A stretch of DNA of 42,292 nt from an uncultured Prevotellaceae bacterium (GCA_946406435.1 CAMJKP010000024.1:1-42292), one strand, 5' to 3'; counted from the first letter of the stretch, positions 26,644 to 35,332 are shown. Notes: generated from the letters alone by a model not told the origin. Made by a program: numbers and translations.

Positions 26644-26729
26644 GCCGCAATGGTGGAATTGGTAGACACGAGGGACTTAAAATCCCTTGACCCGAAACGG
26701 TCGTGCGGGTTCGAGTCCCGCTCGCGGCA
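26644..26729 (+). tRNA. tRNA-Leu (anticodon TAA)
   Basis: Class II tRNA: D-arm TGGTGGAATTGGTAGACAC, anticodon stem GGGA/TCCC with loop CTTAAAA (anticodon TAA), variable arm CCCGAAACGGTCGT, T arm GCGGG-TTCGAGT-CCCGC. Acceptor GCCGCAA pairs with TCGCGGC except for an A-C mismatch at position 6:67. CCA is not encoded. The lipoprotein gene starts 66 bases downstream without a clear terminator between. Confidence 0.93.
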
Positions 26730-26795
26730 CATATTTTATAATTACCCCTGATCCTAAACATTTCAGGAAAACAATTTCTTATTTATATAAAGAGA

Positions 26796-28475
26796 ATGAA
26801 AAGAAATCTCATCGGTAAAATAACTGTCATTGCACTTGGAGCAGTGGCAATTTCTTCGTGCTCAAAGAAACTTCCTCCTTTGTCAGCCGATAATTTTAAC
26901 GTAGATCCAGAGCCTCTTGAGCTTCTGGGTACACAGGTGCCTGTAACAATCAACGGTACTTTCCCAGAGAAGTACATGCATAAGAAGGCTACCATCACAG
27001 TTACTCCAGAGCTTCGTAATGCTGCTGGTAAGGTGGTACGTGGTGAGGGCGTAACCTTCCAGGGTGAGAAGGTGCTGGGTAACGACCAGTCTATCTCTTA
27101 TCTCCTTGGCGGTCACTACACTATGCGTGATGCCTTCGACTATAGCGATGACATGCATCGTTCAGATCTCTATCTGAGATTCGATGCCCACATTGGTAAG
27201 AAGTTCGTTTATGTGCCAGACGTGAAGATCGGTACTGGCGTTATTGCTACTGCTGGTCTCTATAAGAAGGCTTTGGTTCAGGGTGGTGGTATTATTGCTC
27301 CTGACACATTCCAGCGTATCCGTAAGGAGAAGCAGGAGGCAAGCATCACGTTCCTTATCAATCAGGCTACTCTCCGTCAGAGTGAGTTGAAGAACAACTC
27401 TGTTCAGGAGTTCGTTAAGCTTCTTGAGAATATTAATGCTGATGCAAAGAGATATAACCTTGGCGATATCGAGGTAAAGGCATACGCTTCACCTGATGGC
27501 GCTCAGGATATCAACACAAAGCTTGCTGTTAAGCGTCAGAACGTGTCAGAGGACTATGTTGATTCTCAGTTGAAGAAGACCAACCTCGCAACAAGCGTAA
27601 CAGGTGAATATACAGCAGAGGACTGGGAAGGTTTCCAGCAACTCGTTGCAGCCAGCAATATTCAGGATAAGGAGCTTATCCTCCGCGTGCTGAATATGTA
27701 TAAGGATCCAGAAGAGCGTGAGGAGCAGATCAAGCACCTCAGCATGGGCTTCCAGGATTTGACAAAGCAGATTCTTCCACAGCTCCGTCGTGCTCGTATG
27801 ATTATCAACTATGAGGCAGTTGGACGTAGCGATGAGGAGATTGCTGCAGACTATGCTTCTAACCCACAGTCACTTAGTGCGGATGAGATCCTTTACTATG
27901 CAAGTACCATATCTGATATGGACAAGAAGGAGGCTATCTACAAGAAGTGCGTAGAGCTGTATCCTAACGACTATCGCGCATATAACAATGTAGCTGCTTG
28001 TGAGTTCTCAAAGAACAACGACGGCGAGGTTAAGGCATGGGTGAACAAGACTCTTCAGGTGAACCCACGTGCTGGTGAGTGCCAGTCAAATATGGCTCTC
28101 CTCGAACTGAAGAACGGTAACTTGAAGGAGGCTGAGGCTTATATGTCAAAGGCTGGTAACTCAAACGACATCAACCGCGTTCAGGGTGCTGTGAACTTCG
28201 TAAAGGGTAACTACAAGCAGGCTGCTGCTGACTATAAGGGTGTATATAACAATATGGCTGGTCTTGCTCAGATTATGGCAGGCGACTATTCTCAGGGTCG
28301 TGCTACATTCAAGGCAATCAAGAATCCTGATGCTATGACAAGTTATCTGCACTCTGTATGCTGCTATCGTGAGGGAAGTGTGTTCTCAGGAACAGACCTT
28401 CTGAAGGAGGCATTGCAGAAAGACCCAAGTCTGAAGCCTTATGCGGATGAGGATTTGGAGTTCACTGGCGAGTAG
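26796..28475 (+). CDS. OmpA-like / TPR lipoprotein
   Basis: 559 residues. The signal MKRNLIGKITVIALGAVAISSC gives a lipobox Cys22, so an outer-membrane lipoprotein is likely. A beta-rich N-terminal part (30-180) precedes a segment ASITFLINQATLRQSEL...IEVKAYASPDGAQDINTKLAVKRQ (about 190-265) resembling the peptidoglycan-binding OmpA-like domain, and the C-terminal half (about 365-545) is made of TPR-like helices (YPNDYRAYNNVAACEFSKNND, NPRAGECQSNMALLELKNGN). It may link the outer membrane to peptidoglycan and scaffold other proteins. Codon use is strongly biased (CTC, GGT, ACA), typical of abundant proteins. The next gene overlaps its 3' end by 35 bases. Confidence 0.82.
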   Translation: MKRNLIGKITVIALGAVAISSCSKKLPPLSADNFNVDPEPLELLGTQVPVTINGTFPEKYMHKKATITVTPELRNAAGKVVRGEGVTFQGEKVLGNDQSISYLLGGHYTMRDAFDYSDDMHRSDLYLRFDAHIGKKFVYVPDVKIGTGVIATAGLYKKALVQGGGIIAPDTFQRIRKEKQEASITFLINQATLRQSELKNNSVQEFVKLLENINADAKRYNLGDIEVKAYASPDGAQDINTKLAVKRQNVSEDYVDSQLKKTNLATSVTGEYTAEDWEGFQQLVAASNIQDKELILRVLNMYKDPEEREEQIKHLSMGFQDLTKQILPQLRRARMIINYEAVGRSDEEIAADYASNPQSLSADEILYYASTISDMDKKEAIYKKCVELYPNDYRAYNNVAACEFSKNNDGEVKAWVNKTLQVNPRAGECQSNMALLELKNGNLKEAEAYMSKAGNSNDINRVQGAVNFVKGNYKQAAADYKGVYNNMAGLAQIMAGDYSQGRATFKAIKNPDAMTSYLHSVCCYREGSVFSGTDLLKEALQKDPSLKPYADEDLEFTGE

Positions 28476-29451
28476 TCTGCTGATATTACTCCTTGCTTCA
28501 TGCGGGGCAGACAGTCACCATTTCTGTCTTGAGGGCCGTTTCCTCAAGATGAATCAGGGACAGTTCTTTGTCTATAGTCCTGATGGGGCGATAAGTGGTA
28601 TCGACACTATAATGGTGCAGGGCGGTCGCTTTGCATACGAGATACCATGTGAGTCGGAAGGCACGATTGTCATAGTGCTGCCGAACTATTCGGAGATACC
28701 TGTCTTCGTAGAGCCTGGTAAGAGCGTTGACCTGAAGGCTGATGCTTCTCATATCAAGGATATCGAGGTGACGGGTACTGATGCCAACGACAGGATGACC
28801 AAGTGGCGAAAGAATACCTCGTCGCAGTCACCTGACGGCCTGATGAAACAGGCAGAGCAGTTCATAAGGGAAAATCCTTCTTCGATAATAAGCCGATGGA
28901 TGTTGAGGAAGTATTTCATCGTTACAGCTAAGCCCGACCTTAAGAAAGCGAAGGAGCTTGTTAAGCTGATGAGCGAGAAAAACGAAAAAGAGGCCTCAAT
29001 AGTTCGACTTTCCGTAGGACTTGAGAATGTCCCCTTGCAAGTGGGGGATGTGCTTCCTGCCTTTACGGCGAAAGACATTCAGGGCAAGGACGTTCAGGCT
29101 TCGCAATATCGTGTCGGCAAGACGATTATTCTCGTCTGGGCTACCTGGGATTATGACGGAATAAGTATTTCACGTCGTGTCTTTAGGAAGATAGAGGAGT
29201 TGAAGTCGCAAGGCAAGCAGGTTCCGAAGGTTCTTGGCATAAGTATCGATGCTTCGGCTGTGGATGCAAAGAGGACTGTGGGCAATGACAGTACGGCTTG
29301 GTCAACGATTTGTGACGGACTTATGTGGGAGTCTCCAGTAGTGAAGGCGATAGGAACTACAAAGGTGCCTGACAACTTCGTTCTGGAAAACGGCAAAGTC
29401 AAGGCTTGTCATCTCGGTAATGACGAATTGCTCAAACAACTTGATATGTAA
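28441..29451 (+). CDS. Thioredoxin-fold lipoprotein with DUF4369-like N-terminus, lacking CxxC
   Basis: 336 residues, start ATG 28441 (or 28447) within the preceding gene, which provides the signal MRMRIWSSLASSLLILLLASC with lipobox Cys21. Residues 25-115 (FCLEGRFLKMNQGQFFVYSPDGAISGIDTIMVQGGRFAYEI) resemble the DUF4369 domain common in Bacteroidota thioredoxin-like lipoproteins; residues 195-336 have the AhpC/TSA-thioredoxin pattern (VGDVLPAFTAKDIQGKDV, ILVWATWDYDG, VPDNFVLENGKV). Where active members have W-C-x-x-C this protein has WATWDYDG, so it cannot do thiol-disulfide exchange by the usual mechanism. A binding or structural role is likelier. Confidence 0.82.
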   Translation: MRMRIWSSLASSLLILLLASCGADSHHFCLEGRFLKMNQGQFFVYSPDGAISGIDTIMVQGGRFAYEIPCESEGTIVIVLPNYSEIPVFVEPGKSVDLKADASHIKDIEVTGTDANDRMTKWRKNTSSQSPDGLMKQAEQFIRENPSSIISRWMLRKYFIVTAKPDLKKAKELVKLMSEKNEKEASIVRLSVGLENVPLQVGDVLPAFTAKDIQGKDVQASQYRVGKTIILVWATWDYDGISISRRVFRKIEELKSQGKQVPKVLGISIDASAVDAKRTVGNDSTAWSTICDGLMWESPVVKAIGTTKVPDNFVLENGKVKACHLGNDELLKQLDM

Positions 29452-29554
29452 AATATCGGGCTTTTTTGCTGACAAATTGCAAACTGCACGTTGCAAACAA
29501 TAACGAATTGTTAGCGATAACATAAATATTGGAAAAATTATTACATAAAAATAT

Positions 29555-29587
29555 TAATTCTTGGCGAAAACTTTTTGCCAAGAATTA
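29555..29587. promoter_or_regulatory. Perfect 11-bp palindrome over the pckA promoter
   Basis: 29555-29565 and 29577-29587 are perfect inverted copies (TAATTCTTGGC) with an 11-nt spacer. The right side covers the TTG of the pckA promoter, and a T-run follows (29588-29596). It may be a repressor operator or the terminator of the upstream lipoprotein gene, or both. Confidence 0.65.
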
Positions 29588-29604
29588 TTTTTTTTGTACC
29601 TTTG
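29575..29604 (+). promoter_or_regulatory. Promoter of pckA
   Basis: TTG at 29575-29577 and -7 box TACCTTTG at 29597-29604, spacing 22; leader about 70 nt. Confidence 0.8.
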
Positions 29605-29680
29605 TGCCAAATTTCGGGAAAAAGAAAAGACTGTATTTATAAGTTTAATCACTTTATTAAAAAATAGTATAACAAAAACA

Positions 29681-31294
29681 ATGGCAAATTTGGATTTGAC
29701 ACAGTATGGCATCACTGGTTCTACAGTGATTGCGCACAATCCTTCTTACGAAGTACTCTTCGCAGAGGAGACAAAGGCAGGCCTCGAGGGTTATGAGGTA
29801 GGTCAGAACACTGAGCTTAGCGCTGTAAACGTTATGACAGGTATCTACACAGGTCGTTCTCCTAAGGATAAGTACATCGTAATGGACAAGAACTCTAAGG
29901 ACACTGTATGGTGGACATCTGAAGAGTACAAGAACGACAACCACCCAATGTCTGAGGAGGTTTGGGGTAAGGTTAAGGATCTCGCTGTTAAGGAGCTCTG
30001 CAACAAGAACCTTTATGTAGTTGATGCTTTCTGTGGCGCTAACAAGGCTACACGTCTTGCTGTTCGTTTCATCGTTGAGGTTGCTTGGCAGGCTCACTTC
30101 GTAACAAACATGTTCATCCAGCCAACAGAAGAGGAACTCGCTAACTTCGAGCCAAACTTCGTAATCTACAACGCTTCTAAGGCAAAGGTTTCTGACTACA
30201 AGGAGCTCGGTCTTAACTCTGAGACTTGTGTTGCATTCAACGTAACAAGCCGTGAGCAGGTTATCATCAACACATGGTACGGCGGTGAGATGAAGAAGGG
30301 TATGTTCTCTATGCAGAACTACTTCCTCCCACTTCAGGGTATCGCTTCTATGCACTGTTCTGCTAACTGCGATATGAAGGGTGAGAACACAGCTATCTTC
30401 TTCGGTCTTTCTGGTACAGGTAAGACTACTCTCTCTACTGATCCAAAGCGTCTCCTCATCGGTGATGACGAGCACGGATGGGACGACGAGGGCGTATTCA
30501 ACCTCGAGGGTGGTTGCTATGCAAAGGTTATCAACCTCTCTAAGGAGAATGAGCCAGACATCTACGGTGCTATCAAGCGTAACGCTCTCCTCGAGAACGT
30601 AACAGTTGATGCTAACGGTAAGATCGACTTCGCTGACAAGAGCGTAACAGAGAACACTCGTGTGTCTTACCCAATCGACCACATCAAGAATATCGTTAAG
30701 AAGGTAAACGGCAAGTCTGCTGGTCCTGCTGCTAAGAACGTTATCTTCCTTTCAGCTGACGCATTCGGTGTACTTCCTCCAGTATCTATCCTTACACCTG
30801 AGCAGACTCAGTACTACTTCCTCTCTGGTTTCACAGCTAAGCTTGCTGGTACAGAGCGCGGTATCACAGAGCCAACTCCAACATTCTCTGCTTGCTTCGG
30901 TCAGGCATTCCTTGAGCTTCACCCAACAAAGTACGCTCAGGAGCTCGTTAAGAAGATGGAGAAGTCTGGTGCTAAGGCATACCTCGTAAACACAGGTTGG
31001 AACGGTACAGGTAAGCGTATCTCTATTCCTGATACACGTGGTATCATCGATGCTATCCTCGATGGTTCTATCCTCAAGGCTGAGACAAAGAAGATCCCTA
31101 TGTTCGACTTCGTTGTTCCTACAGCTCTTCCAAACGTTAACCCAGCTATCCTCGACCCACGCGACACATACGCTGACGCTTCACAGTGGGAGGAGAAGGC
31201 TAAGGACCTCGCTGCTCGTTTCATCAAGAACTTCGCTAAGTACACAAACAATGAGGCTGGTAAGGCTCTCGTTGCTGCTGGTCCAAAGCTCTAA
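29681..31294 (+). CDS. pckA: ATP-dependent phosphoenolpyruvate carboxykinase
   Basis: 537 residues from ATG 29681; the frame is open upstream, but [14 protein letters not shown] is the normal family start. Motifs: [25 protein letters not shown], the P-loop [11 protein letters not shown] (residues 242-252, Lys248), [22 protein letters not shown], and [14 protein letters not shown]. Interconverts oxaloacetate and PEP; in Prevotella-like fermenters it mostly carboxylates PEP, making ATP and feeding succinate formation. Extreme codon bias indicates high expression; that bias also creates a long meaningless antisense frame. It is a single-gene unit with promoter and terminator. Confidence 0.97.
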   Translation: MANLDLTQYGITGSTVIAHNPSYEVLFAEETKAGLEGYEVGQNTELSAVNVMTGIYTGRSPKDKYIVMDKNSKDTVWWTSEEYKNDNHPMSEEVWGKVKDLAVKELCNKNLYVVDAFCGANKATRLAVRFIVEVAWQAHFVTNMFIQPTEEELANFEPNFVIYNASKAKVSDYKELGLNSETCVAFNVTSREQVIINTWYGGEMKKGMFSMQNYFLPLQGIASMHCSANCDMKGENTAIFFGLSGTGKTTLSTDPKRLLIGDDEHGWDDEGVFNLEGGCYAKVINLSKENEPDIYGAIKRNALLENVTVDANGKIDFADKSVTENTRVSYPIDHIKNIVKKVNGKSAGPAAKNVIFLSADAFGVLPPVSILTPEQTQYYFLSGFTAKLAGTERGITEPTPTFSACFGQAFLELHPTKYAQELVKKMEKSGAKAYLVNTGWNGTGKRISIPDTRGIIDAILDGSILKAETKKIPMFDFVVPTALPNVNPAILDPRDTYADASQWEEKAKDLAARFIKNFAKYTNNEAGKALVAAGPKL

Positions 31295-31370
31295 ACTGAT
31301 TCTCAGTTAATTGATAATTCATAATTAATAATGTATAATTATTAGTTCGGATTATTGATTAGATTATAAT

Positions 31371-31416
31371 TGCCGCTTGAGTGGTTTCTTTATGAAATGC
31401 TCAAGCGGCATTTTTT
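31371..31416 (+). terminator. Intrinsic terminator of pckA
   Basis: A perfect 11-bp stem TGCCGCTTGAG (31371-31381) with CTCAAGCGGCA (31400-31410), 18-nt loop and a T run. Confidence 0.92.
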
Positions 31417-31479
31417 GTGTGGTTTAGCCATTTGCTATATGTGCTATTATATTTTTCGTTGTGATTTCCGCATATGTCT

Positions 31480-31680
31480 GATAACGCCCCGAAGGGGCTA
31501 AAGCTTCTAGCCCATGGCATCGCCATGGGAAAATTTGAGGTATAATTAACGCCCTGTAAGGGCAAAAACATTAATTTGTGTTAGAGCTTTTGCCCTTGCA
31601 GGGCGAAATTACAAACTTCCCTATACATAGGGCGATGCCCTATGCTATTGGCTTATTGCCCCTTCAGGGCGTTATCTGAT
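31480..31680. repeat. MITE-like element with multiple hairpins
   Basis: Ends GATAACGCCCCGAAGGGGC (near 31480) and GCCCCTTCAGGGCGTTATC (near 31660) are inverted copies with one mismatch. Inside are CCCATGGCATCGCCATGGG, CGCCCTGTAAGGGC, GCCCTTGCAGGGC and AGGGCGATGCCCT palindromes. No gene. Confidence 0.82.
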
Positions 31681-31806
31681 ATATGCTGATAATTATTTTT
31701 CTCATTTTTGTTTATCATTTGGTAAAATACCCGTTTGTTGCTAAAAATCAATTGCTTGACTAAGGTCAAAAGAATGGGTAAAAACGGAATAAAGTTGCAT
31801 AAAGAT

Positions 31807-31837
31807 TTGTTGTGTACGATAACAATTAGTACCTTTG
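31807..31837 (+). promoter_or_regulatory. Promoter of the structured-leader / small peptide unit
   Basis: TTG at 31807-31809 and -7 box TACCTTTG at 31830-31837, spacing 23. Confidence 0.78.
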
Positions 31838-31840
31838 CAC

Positions 31841-31906
31841 CAGAAATTAGAGACGGGTGCTGCTCTGCGAGCAATAAACCCTGTTAGCTTCGTGCGAAGA
31901 AGCACT
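31841..31906 (+). ncRNA. Candidate structured RNA repeat, third copy
   Basis: Related to 26485-26617. Stems: GGGT 31855-31858 with ACCC 31878-31881; TGCTC 31861-31865 with GAGCA 31869-31873 and loop TGC; CTTC 31888-31891 with GAAG 31896-31899. Compared with copies A and B, base changes occur on both sides of the stems and preserve pairing. It lies directly after a good promoter. Confidence 0.58.
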
Positions 31907-32018
31907 CAGAAAGAAAATACAGGCAATTAGCTTTGTAAGAAGCGGTAAAGGATTGTATTCATATAAGGATAACAACTTGGTCTTAACAGATCGGGTATAA
32001 AAGAAGGATAAAAGAATT

Positions 32019-32114
32019 ATGACTATTGATTATGCAACAGTATTTATGTTGCTCATGGTGGCTGTCTCTACAGCATGTGGAATAGCATCCATCATACACA
32101 ACAATCTGCGTTAA
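32019..32114 (+). CDS. 31-residue membrane peptide
   Basis: ATG at 32019, TAA at 32112-32114, with AGAAGGA about ten bases upstream as ribosome-binding site. The peptide MTIDYATVFMLLMVAVSTACG... is one hydrophobic span followed by a short polar tail ending HNNLR, fitting a single-pass membrane peptide. It lies between a promoter with structured leader and an intrinsic terminator, so the peptide is the only evident product of that transcript. No family recognised; small peptides are easily missed by gene callers. Confidence 0.6.
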   Translation: MTIDYATVFMLLMVAVSTACGIASIIHNNLR

Positions 32115-32188
32115 AAGCGCGGTACAATATTAAGAATAATAGAGTTAGGTTTTAGTAGTATAAAAATTAGGTTTTAGTATTGTATTCA

Positions 32189-32220
32189 GGAGGCTGATGT
32201 GAATCGGTCTCCCTTTTTTT
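32189..32220 (+). terminator. Intrinsic terminator after the 31-residue peptide gene
   Basis: A 10-bp stem with two G-U pairs (32189-32198 with 32203-32212), loop GTGA and seven T residues. Confidence 0.88.
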
Positions 32221-32266
32221 ATGTCATGAATTTATGCTGTTCTAAGTCTTTTTAGCAGTAAAGATT

Positions 32267-32296
32267 TTGTGAATTGGATATTTCTTACTAATTTTG
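32267..32296 (+). promoter_or_regulatory. Promoter of the outer-membrane protein / rhomboid operon
   Basis: TTG at 32267-32269 and -7 box TAATTTTG at 32289-32296, spacing 22. Confidence 0.65.
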
Positions 32297-32382
32297 TACG
32301 CAAAATAGATGTATCCAGGGGTTCATCGACATTAAAATAACGAAAAATGTTGCACACGTCACGAATCAGTGTAGGTTTATAA

Positions 32383-32985
32383 ATGAAGAAAATATTATTC
32401 TTAGCAATGTTATTCTGCAATTCAATTGCTTTTGCAGAAAATGATTTGACAACGGAAAACGAAACAGATAAAGAGTTGGAAAGCGTGGAAGCAGAGGCTC
32501 CAACAGCAGATGCTGTAAACAATATGGCTGCAGAGGCAGCTCCGCAGTATTACGGAGGCTCAAACTCTTCAAGTTTCGACTATCATAAATATATTGATGC
32601 CATTTATGTAAACTATGGTATCATTGATGGCAATCATCAGTTCCTCGGATTTGATGTCGGTAAGGATTTCTTCCTCGATTTCAACTACGCATGGGGCGAG
32701 AACTACAAGGGTGTCGATGATTTGGATCGCTATTGCATCGGACTTGGTGTCCGTCCGACTGTATGGTTCGCAAAATACTTTATGTTCCAGGCAAAGATTG
32801 GTGCAGAGTATTTCTGGGGAACTGGCTATCGTGCAGGCAATATAGCTTGTTTGGCAGAACCTAGAGTCGGTGTAAAGATTGGTAGTGGCGGTATTGGAGC
32901 AAGCTATCGTTTTGACGTGAATAAGTTCAAGTTCCGCAATACGATATCCGGCCATATCTGTATCTCGGCGTTCTTCTATATTTAG
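32383..32985 (+). CDS. Putative outer-membrane beta-barrel protein
   Basis: 200 residues with signal peptide MKKILFLAMLFCNSIAFA. After an acidic, low-complexity stretch (about 20-60, rich in Glu/Ala), alternating hydrophobic-polar segments such as QFLGFDVGKDFFLDFNYAWG, CIGLGVRPTVWF, MFQAKIGAEYFWGTGY and GIGASYRFDVNKFKF follow, and the last residue region ISAFFYI ends in an aromatic/aliphatic residue, as outer-membrane barrels do. Probably six to eight strands. Function unknown. The rhomboid gene starts ten bases downstream, so they are co-transcribed. Confidence 0.68.
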   Translation: MKKILFLAMLFCNSIAFAENDLTTENETDKELESVEAEAPTADAVNNMAAEAAPQYYGGSNSSSFDYHKYIDAIYVNYGIIDGNHQFLGFDVGKDFFLDFNYAWGENYKGVDDLDRYCIGLGVRPTVWFAKYFMFQAKIGAEYFWGTGYRAGNIACLAEPRVGVKIGSGGIGASYRFDVNKFKFRNTISGHICISAFFYI

Positions 32986-32995
32986 AAAATTATTA

Positions 32996-33952
32996 ATGCA
33001 GACAATTCCTACGATAACCAAGCAGTTGCTCATCATCAACTGCATAGCATTTTTAGCATCTCAACTCGTGCCAAGCATAACTTCTTGGTGCGGGCTTCAC
33101 TATTGGCAGGCCAGCCAGTTCCACATTTATCAGTTAGTGACATATATATTCATGCACGGTGGTTGGGCCCACTTGTTCTTTAATATGTTCGCATTGTGGA
33201 TGTTCGGTGCTGTTATGGAGCGTACATGGGGATCTAAGCGCTTCATCATCTACTATCTTGTATGTGGAATTGGTGCAGGATTGCTTCAGGAGATTTCGCA
33301 GACTTTCATGGTCTATTATGCCATATCTCCAGAAAGTATGAATCAGTTCTTGGAAATATCGAGGATATCACCAGATACATTGCTTCAGCAGCAGTTGAAT
33401 ATGATGACTACGGTAGGAGCTTCTGGAAGTATATATGGCATTCTTCTTGCTTTTGGTATGACATATCCGGAAGAGAGGATGTTTATCATTCCTATCCCAT
33501 TCCCGATCAAGGCAAAATGGCTTGTTATAGGATATGCAGGACTTGAGATTGGTCTTGCGTTGTCTAATTCCGGTGATGGTGTAGCTCATGTAGCACACCT
33601 TGGCGGTATGCTCTTTGGATTCTTCCTTATACGTCACTGGAGGAAGTCGGAACGTCGTCAGACTTCGTTTGCAGGCTGGGATTCATATCAGGGAACGCAG
33701 AACGACCAAAAAGCTGCTACAATCCTTGGCAAGATAAGGAAATGGATGCATTTGGATAGAGAGGATAGCGGATATAATAAAGACCCGCATTTCCGCTCTA
33801 CTTCTACTCATCAGGCAGATTGGGACTATAATGCCCAGAAGAAGCGCGATGAGGCTGAGATAGATGCTATCCTTGATAAAATCCGCCGTTCAGGCTATGC
33901 GAGCCTTTCTGCGGAGGAGAAGAAGAAACTCTTTGATGCAAGTAAGAATTAG
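32996..33952 (+). CDS. Rhomboid family intramembrane serine protease
   Basis: 318 residues. Transmembrane region about 8-215 contains HGGWAHLFFNMFALWMFG, the GxSG motif GASG with catalytic Ser143, and VAHVAHLGGMLFG with catalytic His201: the Ser-His dyad of rhomboids. It cuts membrane proteins within or next to their transmembrane segment. A soluble C-terminal tail (about 215-318) is charged, predicted helical and ends SAEEKKKLFDASKN, a common extension in Bacteroidales rhomboids. Substrates unknown. Flanked closely by the barrel protein upstream and a membrane-anchored EEP protein downstream, probably as one operon. Confidence 0.93.
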   Translation: MQTIPTITKQLLIINCIAFLASQLVPSITSWCGLHYWQASQFHIYQLVTYIFMHGGWAHLFFNMFALWMFGAVMERTWGSKRFIIYYLVCGIGAGLLQEISQTFMVYYAISPESMNQFLEISRISPDTLLQQQLNMMTTVGASGSIYGILLAFGMTYPEERMFIIPIPFPIKAKWLVIGYAGLEIGLALSNSGDGVAHVAHLGGMLFGFFLIRHWRKSERRQTSFAGWDSYQGTQNDQKAATILGKIRKWMHLDREDSGYNKDPHFRSTSTHQADWDYNAQKKRDEAEIDAILDKIRRSGYASLSAEEKKKLFDASKN

Positions 33953-33982
33953 CATAGAGTAAAAGTGTAAAGGGTATAGTAA

Positions 33983-35074
33983 TTGAAGAAGTTCATTCTA
34001 AATATGACTATCTCCGCAAACCTCGTCATCATCTTAGCGATGTTGGTGACGGGGTTTGCGGATTTGCTTGACCCTCGTTCATGGCCGATCATGACAACGG
34101 GCGGTTATGCCTTTCCTCTGTTTGCGCTGGCAAATCTTGGAATGATTGTGATATGGATGTTCATAAGCAAGAAACACATACTCATACCATTCCTTGGTTT
34201 TGTTGTGTGCTATGTGCCTGTCATGCAGTATTGTCCTGTTCATGCAACTGGGGAGGTGCCTTTGGGCGCTTTGAAGATAATGACATACAACACATGGGGA
34301 TTTGGTAACCAGCACGACCATAGCAAGGAGTTTTCGGTGGAAGATACACGAAGGAAAATGCTTCAGTATATCGCTGATGAGGATTGCCATGTCGTATGTC
34401 TTCAGGAGGCTCCATTCCATTACTCGGTTAGGGATGATGTTGATTCAATCCTAAGACCTAAGATGCCATACCTTGATACCTGCAAGATAGAGGGTGGAAC
34501 GACGTTGATGGTACTCAGCAAGTATCCTATAAAGAAACACGAACTTTTGAAATATGAGTCAAAAGCAAATCTGAGTGCGGCATTCTATCTCGATGTCAAC
34601 GGCAAGGAGTTGATAATCCTCAACAACCATCTTGAGACAAACAAATTCTCGAAAGAGGAGAAAGAGCAGTTTGGCGATATGGTAAAGGGTGATATGGCAC
34701 GTAGCGGTATAAAGACAGAGTCTAAGTTCGTACTCAAGAAACTTGGTGCGGCGGCTGCTGTCAGGGCTCCTCAGGCAGAAGCTGTTGCAAGCTATGTGAG
34801 AATGCACAAAGGGCGTTCTATGATTGTCTGTGGAGACTTTAACGATATTCCGATAAGCTATGCTCGTAGAACCGTTGCTAAAGAGCTTGAGGACTGCTAT
34901 GTCTCTACAGCCATGGGACCAGGTTTCACCTATCACAGGAATGGTATGTATGTCAGAATTGACAATGTTATGTGTACCGATGATCTTGAGCCATACAGTT
35001 TCCATGTGGATAAAAAATGCAATCTTTCCGACCATTATCCTGTAGTTGGATGGGTAAAATGGCACGGAAGATAG
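33983..35074 (+). CDS. Membrane-anchored endonuclease/exonuclease/phosphatase family protein
   Basis: 363 residues from a TTG at 33983, preceded by AAAGGG; an ATG at 34004 would drop seven residues (both keep the membrane part). Three hydrophobic spans cover about residues 9-85. Then the EEP fold: LKIMTYNTWGFGN, VVCLQEAPFH (metal-binding Glu), NNHLETNKFS, VCGDFNDIPISYARRTV and LSDHYPVVG with the catalytic Asp/His. Family members hydrolyse phosphodiesters or phosphomonoesters in nucleic acids, lipids or sugars; with membrane spans and no nucleic-acid domain, an extracytoplasmic phosphatase is a fair guess only. Confidence 0.85.
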   Translation: MKKFILNMTISANLVIILAMLVTGFADLLDPRSWPIMTTGGYAFPLFALANLGMIVIWMFISKKHILIPFLGFVVCYVPVMQYCPVHATGEVPLGALKIMTYNTWGFGNQHDHSKEFSVEDTRRKMLQYIADEDCHVVCLQEAPFHYSVRDDVDSILRPKMPYLDTCKIEGGTTLMVLSKYPIKKHELLKYESKANLSAAFYLDVNGKELIILNNHLETNKFSKEEKEQFGDMVKGDMARSGIKTESKFVLKKLGAAAAVRAPQAEAVASYVRMHKGRSMIVCGDFNDIPISYARRTVAKELEDCYVSTAMGPGFTYHRNGMYVRIDNVMCTDDLEPYSFHVDKKCNLSDHYPVVGWVKWHGR

Positions 35075-35147
35075 GCTTTATTTGCCATTTTATAAGGTTA
35101 AAAGTGTAATTTGTGCTCTGAAATTTCGCAAATTGAAGAAATTTATG

Positions 35148-35155
35148 TATCTTTG
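35148..35155 (+). promoter_or_regulatory. Candidate -7 box of secDF
   Basis: TATCTTTG fits the consensus; no TTG at the usual distance. The leader to the ATG would be about 210 nt and consists largely of simple repeats. Confidence 0.5.
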
Positions 35156-35182
35156 CACGTCGTATGCGCACATAAGGATGAG

Positions 35183-35332
35183 GTTAGGGAGGTTATGAGG
35201 CTAATATGAGGTTAGCGAGGTTAGAGGTTTTTGAGGTCATGAAGCGAATGACCTGATAACCGAAAAACCTTAGAACCTGATAACCTGAATACCTCGGAAC
35301 CAGAAAACCTAACAACCTCAAAACCTAAAAAG
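35183..35332. repeat. GGTT/AACC simple-repeat element in the secDF leader
   Basis: GGTTAGGGAGGTTATGAGG-type units (35183-35255) face AACCTGATAACC-type units (35258-35332), so the leader could fold into a long imperfect hairpin. Confidence 0.75.

Noticed and set aside
29561..29680. N-terminal extension of PckA
   Set aside because: The upstream frame crosses the -7 promoter box and would begin before the transcript.
29657..30682. 341-codon frame antisense to pckA
   Set aside because: It is a by-product of the extreme codon bias of pckA; the protein has no domain logic and the sense gene is certain.
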